Shown piece after piece: positions 25,049 to 32,330 of a stretch of 32,425 nucleotides of DNA. The DNA is from Bacteroidaceae bacterium. Lineage in GTDB: Bacteria; Bacteroidota; Bacteroidia; Bacteroidales; Bacteroidaceae. The translations under genes and the position numbers were made by a program. The notes under the pieces are model-generated. The model made no database searches. It saw only the letters and a program-made list of their open reading frames with translations, and was not told the origin of the DNA. The stretch's first letter is position 1, and each line of letters begins with the position of its first letter. The stretch spans positions 1-32,425 of the forward strand of contig JAGAAZ010000127.1 in NCBI GenBank assembly GCA_017614895.1, in the 5' to 3' direction.

Positions 25049-25148
25049 AACTTTTTAGAATTTAAGAGTTGAAGAATTGAAAAATTGAAGTTTTTTCCAA
25101 TGTTCCAAAAGAGACTTCAATTCTTCAATCTTTTAATTTTTCAATTTT
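25031..25148 (-). repeat. 118-bp leader repeat, copy 1 (rubrerythrin 5' leader and first six codons)
   Basis: This segment equals 26926-27043 in 116 of 118 positions (differences at 25036 and 25111). It spans from codon six of rbr through the whole leader. Read in the gene direction it holds inverted 8-bp tandem arrays that form a 16-bp stem with one G-U pair and a 22-nt loop. Confidence 0.95.
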
Positions 25149-25160
25149 TACTTCTCGCCA

Positions 25161-25192
25161 CAAAGATAATTCTTTTTTATTTCACCCACAAA
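25161..25192 (-). promoter_or_regulatory. Bacteroidetes-type promoter of rubrerythrin
   Basis: On the minus strand TTTG (25192-25189), 20-bp spacer, TATCTTTG (25168-25161): full consensus. The start would fall near 25154, so the leader is about 105 nt and consists almost entirely of the 118-bp repeat. Confidence 0.85.
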
Positions 25193-25222
25193 ATCCAATC
25201 AAATATTTTTTTCTTTTCATCA

Positions 25223-25260
25223 AAAAAGGCTCCAATACATCGCTGTACTGAAGCCTTTTT
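25223..25260. terminator. Bidirectional terminator behind groEL
   Basis: AAAAAGGCT (25223-25231) pairs with AGCCTTTTT (25252-25260); the stem continues inward with one mismatch. A/T tracts on both sides make it functional on either strand; the relevant one is groEL, whose stop is at 25315. Confidence 0.85.
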
Positions 25261-25314
25261 CTTATATATGTATATTTCTGCCCGTATGGAGAAAACGCGC
25301 AGCGCGTAGGCTGT

Positions 25315-27041
<1,727 letters not shown>

Positions 27042-27043
<2 letters not shown>

Positions 27044-27314
27044 ATTTCAGGATTGCTAAAACGTCGCTCTGACGCATCATGAGATACTTCACGCCCTCGT
27101 ATTCGAGTTCGCTGCCAGAATACTTACCATAGAGAACCTGGTCGCCAACCTTGACCACCATTTCCTCGTCCTTCGTACCGTTGCCACAAGCAACAACTTC
27201 GCCCTGCAGGGGCTTTTCCTTTGCAGTGTCTGGAATGATGATTCCACCCACCGTCTTTTCTTCAGCAGGTTTTGGGAGCACCAGCACCCTGTCTGCCAAT
27301 GGTTGAATGTTCAT
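27042..27314 (-). CDS. groES: Co-chaperonin GroES
   Basis: 90 aa, full length. It is the lid of the GroEL chamber. Recognisable are [13 protein letters not shown], the mobile loop [18 protein letters not shown] with the hydrophobic GIII tip, the VVACGNGTK beta-hairpin and the [28 protein letters not shown] end. ATG 27314 is the only sensible start. The upstream gap to bcp (27315-27518) has no consensus TAnnTTTG promoter for this strand, and no CIRCE-like inverted repeat; two near-DnaA-box sequences lie at 27364 and 27378. Confidence 0.98.
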
Positions 27315-27460
27315 AGTCTTTTGAGTTTTTAGAGTTTATATTATTAATATTGTATAGACTTCACTATCCACAGAAGGCTATCCACAAAGAACATACCACC
27401 CCAAAAACTTACTGACAAGGGTGACAAAGTGACATAATGAAATGAAAAAAGTGGCAGATA

Positions 27461-27492
27461 TTTGTAGGAATCACGAACAAACACTATCTTTG
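27461..27492 (+). promoter_or_regulatory. Bacteroidetes-type promoter of bcp
   Basis: TTTG (27461-27464), 20-bp spacer, TATCTTTG (27485-27492); ATG at 27519. Full consensus. Confidence 0.85.
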
Positions 27493-27518
27493 CCAAGTGA
27501 ATCTAAACCTTTATTGAT

Positions 27519-27971
27519 ATGAAAATAGGAGATCGTGCGCCCGAGATATTGGGCAAAGACGAACAGGGACGGGACATCCGTCTGAGTGACTACAAAGGTA
27601 GGAAGTTGGTGCTGTACTTCTATCCGAAGGACAACACGAGTGGCTGCACAGCTGAAGCTTGCAGCTTGCGCGACCGTTATGGCGAGCTGCAAGGAGCTGG
27701 CTATGAAGTGGTGGGCGTGAGCAAGGATTCTGCTGCCTCACACGTGAAATTCAAAGAGAAATACGAACTTCCATTCCCCCTGATTGCCGATGTTGACCAC
27801 ACGCTCTTGGAGGCAATGGGCGCATGGGGCGAGAAGAACATGTATGGAAAGAAAACGATGGGCACCATCCGTACCACCTTCATCATCAACGAAGAAGGCA
27901 TCATCGAGCAAATCTTCGCAGGCAAGCAAGTGAAAACGAAGGAACATGCCGACCAAATTCTGAATCCATAA
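27519..27971 (+). CDS. bcp: Thioredoxin-dependent thiol peroxidase (Bcp/PrxQ type)
   Basis: 150 aa, single AhpC/TSA thioredoxin-fold domain. The peroxidatic Cys43 and resolving Cys48 lie five residues apart in SGCTAEACSLRD, the Bcp/PrxQ pattern; the preceding VLYFYPKDNT and later FIINEEGIIEQIF are typical. It reduces hydrogen and organic peroxides using thioredoxin. It is cytoplasmic and monocistronic, divergent from groES. Together with rubrerythrin on the other side of groESL, it places two peroxide-defence enzymes around the chaperonin genes. I see no clear terminator after it. Confidence 0.95.
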   Translation: MKIGDRAPEILGKDEQGRDIRLSDYKGRKLVLYFYPKDNTSGCTAEACSLRDRYGELQGAGYEVVGVSKDSAASHVKFKEKYELPFPLIADVDHTLLEAMGAWGEKNMYGKKTMGTIRTTFIINEEGIIEQIFAGKQVKTKEHADQILNP

Positions 27972-28048
27972 GCCGTGCAAAAACTGGGGTATCCTTTGTC
28001 ACAATTGTTCCGCTTATCTTTATTCATCAAAAAATAATCGGGAAAAAT

Positions 28049-28080
28049 TTTGGAGGATAATAAAAAAAGTGGTTAATTTG
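28049..28080 (+). promoter_or_regulatory. Candidate promoter of the DUF3791/DUF3990 operon
   Basis: TTTG (28049-28052), 20-bp spacer, TTAATTTG (28073-28080), one base off the -7 consensus; ATG at 28126. Confidence 0.55.
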
Positions 28081-28125
28081 CAAACGAAAATAAAGTAAGA
28101 CTTCACAAGTCACAAGTTTAAAAGT

Positions 28126-28377
28126 ATGGCACCCATTTCGACGAACGAGACATACAGAAAGATTCATTTTGCTGTAATGGCGATTGAGGCCAGTGCAAAA
28201 AAAGCGCATGTGGCAGGGAAAGAAATGCATGATCGCCTGAAAAGACAGGACTTGATTCACAAACGTCTTTTTCGTCATTACGACCAGCTTCATACCCAAA
28301 GCCTTGAATGGGTGGTGGATGACACTATAGAGACCTTACAAAATTGGGAACGAGAAGAGGAGGAGGCACAACAATGA
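28126..28377 (+). CDS. DUF3791-type small protein
   Basis: 83 aa, mostly helical. The pattern IHFAVMAIEASAKKAHVAGKEMHDRL, then a hydrophobic turn, YDQLHTQSLEWVVDDTIETLQNW fits DUF3791, especially the late LHTQ and acidic VDD motifs. These small proteins regularly accompany DUF3990 genes. No signal peptide or TM segment. It overlaps the following gene by 4 bp (ATGA), so the two products are made together. Function is unknown; an antitoxin or adaptor role for the DUF3990 protein is inference from gene order. Confidence 0.65.
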   Translation: MAPISTNETYRKIHFAVMAIEASAKKAHVAGKEMHDRLKRQDLIHKRLFRHYDQLHTQSLEWVVDDTIETLQNWEREEEEAQQ

Positions 28378-28889
28378 AAACACTTTATCATGGTTCATAC
28401 ATGGAGGTTTCGCAACCTCTTGCAAAAGCTGGCAGAAAGAATCTCGACTTTGGACCAGGCTTCTATCTCACCAATATCAAAGAACAGGCTGAGAAATGGG
28501 CTGCAGTTGTTGCGAGTCGCAAAGGGCGTAACGTAAAGCCTGTTGTCAACACATACCATTTTGATGAAGAAAATGCGAAGAAAGATGGTGTTCGTTTCAA
28601 GATTTTTGCCTCCTATGACATGGAATGGCTTGACTATGTAGTGAGTTGTCGGAAGGGGAAAGATTTCTCAAAAAACTTCGATGCTGTTGAAGGTGGTGTG
28701 GCAAATGATAACGTTATCGATACGGTTGAGGACTACGAGAAGGGAATCATCACGGCAGAACAAGCTTTAGGGCAATTGAGGTACAAGAAAGTGAACCATC
28801 AATTATGCATCCTTAATCAATTCGTGATAGAGAAATATCTACAATATGTAGAGTCCCACATATTAGAAAAAGAGGAGGAAGAGGCATGA
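28374..28889 (+). CDS. DUF3990 protein, ADP-ribosyltransferase-like
   Basis: 171 aa from ATG 28374, chosen for its ATGA overlap with the preceding gene. The features of DUF3990 are present: LYHGS at 4-8, DFGPGFYLTNIKEQAEKWA at about 25-43, WLDYVVSCR, and a VANDN segment. The His (LYHGS), Tyr (GFYLT) and a late Gln-containing strand (LNQFVI) resemble the H-Y-[EQ] arrangement of PARP-like ADP-ribosyltransferases, so a NAD-using toxin or modifying enzyme is plausible. It lies between two small DUF3791-like proteins in one operon. The family call is good; catalytic activity and toxicity are inference. Confidence 0.75.
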   Translation: MKTLYHGSYMEVSQPLAKAGRKNLDFGPGFYLTNIKEQAEKWAAVVASRKGRNVKPVVNTYHFDEENAKKDGVRFKIFASYDMEWLDYVVSCRKGKDFSKNFDAVEGGVANDNVIDTVEDYEKGIITAEQALGQLRYKKVNHQLCILNQFVIEKYLQYVESHILEKEEEEA

Positions 28890-29086
28890 GAGACAATGTA
28901 TTATGGCGCAAGCAAAGCCACATTATCATGATGCTGGCAAAAGCTCTTCAGATAAATGCTGAACGAGCATTGGACTTGTTCTATTCCACCAAAACCTATC
29001 AACAATTAGCAGACCCCAAATATGGCTTGCAACTGATGAGTGACTTGTATATTCTGGAGAATGTGATGGATGAACTGAAAGAATAA
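28886..29086 (+). CDS. Small helical protein, DUF3791-like partner of the DUF3990 gene
   Basis: 66 aa. The first half is a helix (QSHIIMMLAKALQINAERALDLFYSTKTY), the second a short acidic region ending MDELKE. The ALDLFYSTKTYQQLADPKYGL segment is typical of small proteins next to DUF3990 genes, usually filed under DUF3791, but similarity to the first gene of this operon is low by eye. ATG 28886 overlaps the previous stop (ATGA). An inverted-repeat terminator follows at 29186. Confidence 0.6.
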   Translation: MRDNVLWRKQSHIIMMLAKALQINAERALDLFYSTKTYQQLADPKYGLQLMSDLYILENVMDELKE

Positions 29087-29167
29087 CCGAATAATCAAAG
29101 CAATGATTAATAGAGACAGATAATCGTATAATGATCAATCCCAACATGCCTATGTAACATCATACAT

Positions 29168-29228
29168 AAAGGCATATACAAAGCAAGCGTAAACAAGAGA
29201 ATTGTTTGCGCTTTTCTTTTTTCCTTTC
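29168..29228 (+). repeat. Direct repeat, left copy, flanking the toxin-antitoxin cassette
   Basis: 61 bp that recur at 29903-29962 with a single-base length difference in a T-run. It contains the terminator at 29186-29222. Confidence 0.95.
29186..29222 (+). terminator. Terminator of the DUF3791/DUF3990 operon
   Basis: 11-bp stem with one G-T pair (29186-29196 with 29202-29212), 5-nt loop GAGAA, then TTTTCTTTTTT-type tract. Confidence 0.8.
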
Positions 29229-29255
29229 GTAAGTTTTCAAAAAATAAGGGAAATG

Positions 29256-29287
29256 TTTGGAGGTATTACTATTTTGATTTACCTTTG
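29256..29287 (+). promoter_or_regulatory. Bacteroidetes-type promoter of the toxin-antitoxin module
   Basis: TTTG (29256-29259), 20-bp spacer, TACCTTTG (29280-29287). The start should fall near 29294, which rules out translation from codons before ATG 29312. Confidence 0.85.
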
Positions 29288-29311
29288 CAACTGAAACAAA
29301 AAGAAAACGAT

Positions 29312-29593
29312 ATGAGTACAGAGACATTATCAAGTTTGCGTGACTACCTCTTTGGCACACTTTCACGTTCAAATATGCTTTGGCTGGCTACACAATTGAA
29401 AGAACGTGCAGAAAAAGAAGAGGAGTTGAAGCCATATACAATGGAAGAATTGCATCAAATGGTGGAAGAAGGTAGACGAGAGATTGCTGAAGGACACTAC
29501 TTTACCAGCAAGGAAATGTTCAATGATCTCTTCGAAGAGTTTGGAGTTGACGAAGTTGAAGAAAAAGAAATGCAATTAGAAGAAGTTGTATGA
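29312..29593 (+). CDS. Antitoxin of a RelE/ParE-type module
   Basis: 93 aa, acidic and helical. The middle stretch YTMEELHQMVEEGRREIAEG followed by FTSKEMFNDL is the form seen in Bacteroidetes antitoxins paired with RelE/ParE toxins; the N-terminal 40 residues are the likely dimerisation part. The start is fixed by the promoter position. The 4-bp overlap with the toxin gene (ATGA) and the order antitoxin-toxin are normal. No clear DNA-binding motif can be named by eye. Confidence 0.8.
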   Translation: MSTETLSSLRDYLFGTLSRSNMLWLATQLKERAEKEEELKPYTMEELHQMVEEGRREIAEGHYFTSKEMFNDLFEEFGVDEVEEKEMQLEEVV

Positions 29594-29901
29594 AAGTAAA
29601 GTGGCACTCAAAAGTCAAAATATCTGTACGTCAAACTGCCAGTTACATTCGAAGTAGGTTTGATGCTAAAAGCGCATCAAATTTTATCAAAGAAGTATAT
29701 TCCACAGAAAAGCTTCTTGTGAACAATCCCCAATTAGGGGCAGTAGAGCCTTTGCTTGCTGATTTACCTGTTGTGTATCGCAGCATTGTGGTGAATCGCC
29801 TGAATAAACTCGTATATTGGATAAACGAAGACACTATTGAGATTGTTGCATTCTGGGATACAAGAAGGGAGCCAAAAGAACAGGCAGCCAATCTTAATTG
29901 A
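29590..29901 (+). CDS. RelE/ParE family toxin
   Basis: 103 aa, basic, small alpha/beta fold. The beta-strand core YRSIVVNRLNKLVYWINEDTIEIVAFWDTRREP is the characteristic C-terminal half of RelE/ParE proteins, with the hydrophobic helix hairpin (ISVRQTASYIRSRFDAKSASNFI) before it. Whether it cleaves mRNA on the ribosome (RelE) or poisons gyrase (ParE) cannot be decided; basic residues near the C-terminus (R-R-E-P) are compatible with either. The gene appears intact. A terminator inside the right copy of the direct repeat follows. Confidence 0.85.
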   Translation: MKVKWHSKVKISVRQTASYIRSRFDAKSASNFIKEVYSTEKLLVNNPQLGAVEPLLADLPVVYRSIVVNRLNKLVYWINEDTIEIVAFWDTRREPKEQAANLN

Positions 29902-29902
29902 A

Positions 29903-29962
29903 AAAGGCATATACAAAGCAAGCGTAAACAAGAGAATTGTTTGCGCTTTTCTTTTTCCTTTC
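29903..29962 (+). repeat. Direct repeat, right copy, flanking the toxin-antitoxin cassette
   Basis: 60 bp matching 29168-29228 except for one fewer T in a T-run. It starts 2 bp after the toxin stop and holds the terminator at 29921-29957. Confidence 0.95.
29921..29957 (+). terminator. Terminator of the toxin-antitoxin module
   Basis: Same 11-bp stem and GAGAA loop as at 29186, followed by TTTTCTTTTT. Confidence 0.8.
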
Positions 29963-30016
29963 AGTTAACTCATTTCATCGTTTGAGTTAACTCATCGGAT
30001 TGTTTGAGTTAACTCA
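29961..30016. repeat. Three 12-bp palindromes at a 22-bp period
   Basis: TCAGTTAACTCA (29961), TGAGTTAACTCA (29983) and TGAGTTAACTCA (30005) are spaced exactly 22 bp, two helical turns, with 10-bp spacers that both end in GTT. The last two are perfect palindromes; the first differs at one base. Confidence 0.92.
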
Positions 30017-30191
30017 CGTTATTTGCAGTTTATGGAAGGGGATGGCGACACGTAAACATTGGTACGATTGGGGATGCCTTTCGTATTATGACGTGTACTG
30101 AATATGGAGTAAAGATAAGATGGATACGGAAGGAATTGTTAAAAATTACATTTAACATAAGGTTTGTAAATGAACGAGTTAATCAGGATAT
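30017..30191. other. Gene-poor stretch between the palindromes and the next terminator
   Basis: Together with the repeats before it, bases 29902-30234 carry no credible gene. It contains an interrupted palindrome (ACACGT 30048-30053 with ACGTGT 30091-30096, and inside it TACGA 30063-30067 with TCGTA 30081-30085). A 64-codon open frame from 30088 has no initiation signal or recognisable product. Confidence 0.6.
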
Positions 30192-30228
30192 AACAAATAG
30201 CCCCATTCCAAGAATGAGGCTATTTGTT
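30192..30228. terminator. Bidirectional terminator behind the YARHG gene
   Basis: AACAAATAGCC and GGCTATTTGTT form an 11-bp outer stem, followed after one mismatch by a CATTC/GAATG inner stem. It lies 7 bp from the stop of the minus-strand gene. Confidence 0.75.
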
Positions 30229-30234
30229 GGATTT

Positions 30235-30843
30235 TCACTCGAATTTTTTAATGAATTCCACATTATATTTTTCAATACTTGACATCTGATTGTATATAGC
30301 GGACATATCACCCGTGTATGGATTATACCATGAGAACTGAGAGAAATAATTAAATAAATCGTCACGTTTAAATTTGTATCCATATCGAGCATAAATGCTG
30401 TTACGTAGTATTTCCAACTCCTTCTTACTCATTCCTTCCACATCATCAGTTGAAAGTTTTCTTTCAGAAAGCATTGTTTCATACCCTTCCTCCTCCGTAC
30501 AAACCGTATCTGCATATACATAGTCATCTTCTTCCGTTTCAGATTCTTGTTGCCCTAGCATTTGGTTTTGCATCTTAACATCGACAATAGAATCCAATCT
30601 CACTTTTTCTAACGAATCTTTTACAAACTGTTCGCGAGCATCTTTTATACCTTTTTTCTCTACGGAATCTGCAATAAGCAGGACGCTTGCTATAAGAATG
30701 AGAAGTCCTCCTAATATCGCTATTAATATGAGAACGGTCTTCTTCTTGACAGTCTGATTCTCTCTTTGAAAGCCACATTTAGGACATTTTGAAGCAGTGT
30801 CCGAAATTTGGGCACCACAATGAGGACAATTAATTAAAGCCAT
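30235..30843 (-). CDS. Zinc-ribbon membrane protein with YARHG domain
   Basis: 202 aa. An N-terminal zinc ribbon (C6-x2-C9, C20-x2-C23) faces the cytoplasm, one TM helix (about 36-59) follows, then a charged linker (about 60-135, Asp/Glu-rich) and a C-terminal YARHG domain (about 140-195) with LEILRNSIYARYGYKF and FSWYNP. YARHG domains are extracytoplasmic modules of unknown function found in Gram-positive and Bacteroidetes envelope proteins. It lies 3 bp behind the next gene upstream and is probably cotranscribed. The base composition is AT-rich compared with the 1-27 kb part. Confidence 0.82.
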   Translation of the reverse strand: MALINCPHCGAQISDTASKCPKCGFQRENQTVKKKTVLILIAILGGLLILIASVLLIADSVEKKGIKDAREQFVKDSLEKVRLDSIVDVKMQNQMLGQQESETEEDDYVYADTVCTEEEGYETMLSERKLSTDDVEGMSKKELEILRNSIYARYGYKFKRDDLFNYFSQFSWYNPYTGDMSAIYNQMSSIEKYNVEFIKKFE

Positions 30844-30846
30844 ATT

Positions 30847-31635
30847 TTATTGAAATATTGATATTATTAAACAAGTGATAGTAATAAGTATAGAAACGGC
30901 ATAAACAATATTCCACAATGCCCCATTTCTTCCATCTTCTTTCTCCACCAGATTAATCGTCTCATGAATAGAAAGTCTTCCCGTATTATTTGCAATAGAT
31001 GTAAGTGCTCGTTTACTCTCCGCATAAAACCTCGTCACAAAAACAATGATAATTGCCACTATCATAGCTAACAAACCATATGCCCACCCAAATAAGAAAA
31101 ATGAAGAAAAAAACGGGATGGAATCTACTTCAATGAATGATAAAAAGATAGACATTATGCCCGCAATACCCAATAAAATGGCCAACCATTCTCCTATCCA
31201 TTGAATACAATATGAGCCTATTGGCATAACTACAAATTCATCATTGGGATTAAACATTTTATTAAGTTTTTCTATTCTTTTCACCCAATATCCACAACTA
31301 AAAATGCCAAACAATAGTACAATGATGGTGGAGCAAATAACAAGAGCTCTAAAAGATGCTGTAGTTTCTGCTAGCATTTTTGTAGAATAGACAAAGACAG
31401 AAAAGCAGGTTGGTATTATAATAAAGATGAACGCAAAGCAATAAAAGAAATCAATAATGATGTTACGGAAGAATCTTCCGCTATCAAATCCAGAAACTAC
31501 AGGGTTTATCGCAATATTTATTAGATTAGTTTGATACCACGATTCTTCGAATTTTCCCAATGAAGCACCACAATGAGGACATGAAAGCATGCCCTCTTCA
31601 ATAGGGTTGCCACATTCAATACATTTGTTTTCCAT
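30847..31635 (-). CDS. Zinc-ribbon multi-pass membrane protein
   Basis: 262 aa. A zinc ribbon (C5-x2-C8, C19-x2-C22) is followed by about five hydrophobic helices (roughly 60-85, 95-118, 148-170, 178-202, 240-262). I do not recognise a family beyond the ribbon. It shares its ribbon type with the next gene, so the two may act as a membrane pair. No consensus promoter is seen directly upstream; transcription could come from read-through of the RNA at 31.7-31.88 kb or from an unrecognised promoter. Confidence 0.72.
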   Translation of the reverse strand: MENKCIECGNPIEEGMLSCPHCGASLGKFEESWYQTNLINIAINPVVSGFDSGRFFRNIIIDFFYCFAFIFIIIPTCFSVFVYSTKMLAETTASFRALVICSTIIVLLFGIFSCGYWVKRIEKLNKMFNPNDEFVVMPIGSYCIQWIGEWLAILLGIAGIMSIFLSFIEVDSIPFFSSFFLFGWAYGLLAMIVAIIIVFVTRFYAESKRALTSIANNTGRLSIHETINLVEKEDGRNGALWNIVYAVSILITITCLIISIFQ

Positions 31636-31700
31636 ATCAAAATTAGGTTTTGTTTATTTTAATGATGATTATTATATAGTCCATGCACAAAACGAATGAC

Positions 31701-31736
31701 AGAAATAAAAACGTGGACTCTTTCACTTCGTCTACG
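31701..31736 (-). terminator. Terminator at the 3' end of the structured RNA
   Basis: On the minus strand CGTAGAC (31736-31730) pairs with GTCCACG (31718-31712) with one mismatch, followed by TTTTTATTTCT. It lies 66 bp before the zinc-ribbon gene start. Confidence 0.6.
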
Positions 31737-31879
31737 TTTCTGAGGTATTGGGGATGACCTAACAACCATTAACGAGTAAAAGTCCACGCCATCAGCGTGA
31801 ACAATCTCCTTTTACTCTTGGTTGTTTCTTCCAATTCCCCAATTTTCAGAAACTAGAATATAAGTGACGTTCTTTTTCT
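31701..31879 (-). ncRNA. ssrS: Rod-shaped structured RNA, candidate 6S RNA
   Basis: About 180 nt that fold into one long interrupted hairpin. Paired segments (plus coordinates), from outside inward: 31710-31714 with 31867-31871; 31724-31728 with 31862-31866; 31737-31743 with 31846-31852; 31747-31754 with 31836-31843; 31761-31767 with 31820-31826; 31774-31782 with 31809-31817; apical 31785-31789 with 31795-31799. Internal loops lie between the blocks. Size and rod shape fit 6S RNA, which binds housekeeping RNA polymerase, but I cannot confirm a match to a known model. The plus strand would fold equally well; the minus strand is preferred because of the promoter at 31954-31985 and the T-tract at the 31701 end. 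It could instead be a leader of the zinc-ribbon gene at 31635. Confidence 0.55.
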
Positions 31880-31953
31880 ATATGTCTTTATATGTTATCT
31901 CAGCCCATAGGCAATTCCATTTAGATTGTTCAACAATAGGATTGTTTGATTTG

Positions 31954-31985
31954 CAAAGATATATCAAAATTCAAATACCTCCAAA
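31954..31985 (-). promoter_or_regulatory. Bacteroidetes-type promoter reading toward the structured RNA
   Basis: On the minus strand TTTG (31985-31982), 20-bp spacer, TATCTTTG (31961-31954). Full consensus. A start near 31947 would give a ~70-nt extension before the rod, which may be processed. Confidence 0.8.
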
Positions 31986-32121
31986 TATTTTTACAAAAAA
32001 AATATATAGAGTATGAAAATTGCGATAAAGTGGGTAGTTGTCAGCAGAGGCCGAGTATTCTTCAACAGAGGCACCTTATTCACAAATAACCGTTCATTAT
32101 TGAAGAATAAGGCAGCCTTTA

Positions 32122-32304
32122 TCGATGACGATGACACCGATGACACCGACCTATTTTTTTCATCGATAGCGAAAAGAAGGTTATTATTATATATGTATAT
32201 TATATATCTAAATATTTAGATTTAATAAATAATACCCCTAAGTGGCGTGAGAAATAAAATAAATTACCCCACTGTCATCACTGTCATCGTCATCGGTGTC
32301 ATCG
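32122..32304. repeat. Inverted GATGAC arrays around an AT palindrome
   Basis: Left array 32122-32150 and right array 32272-32304 consist of GATGAC/GACACC-type units in opposite orientation. Bases 32129-32144 and 32289-32304 are a perfect 16-bp inverted match. Between them lies ATCTAAATATTTAGAT (32206-32221). Confidence 0.85.
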
Positions 32305-32330
32305 TTTTCGAGAAATTTTGTGGTTATGTC

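Noticed and set aside
25085-25309. 74-codon open frame on the plus strand between groEL and rubrerythrin
   Set aside because: It runs through the leader repeat, the rubrerythrin promoter and the groEL terminator and has low-complexity composition.
29961-30016. CRISPR array
   Set aside because: The repeat is only 12 bp, perfectly palindromic, with 10-bp spacers that resemble each other, and there are no cas genes.
30001-30100. Integron attC site
   Set aside because: GTTAAC appears, but the paired R' and R'' core sites with proper spacing, an integrase gene and cassette structure are absent.
30088-30282. 64-codon open frame on the plus strand
   Set aside because: It runs through the terminator hairpin at 30192-30228 and into the antisense of the YARHG gene, with no initiation signal.
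31701-31947. tmRNA or RNase P RNA
   Set aside because: No tRNA-like acceptor end, no CCA, no tag reading frame, and none of the conserved RNase P core sequence; the single long rod fits neither.
32013-32219. 68-codon open frame with an Asp-rich centre
   Set aside because: The Asp/Thr run is the translation of the GATGAC array, the C-terminus comes from an AT palindrome, and no promoter precedes it.
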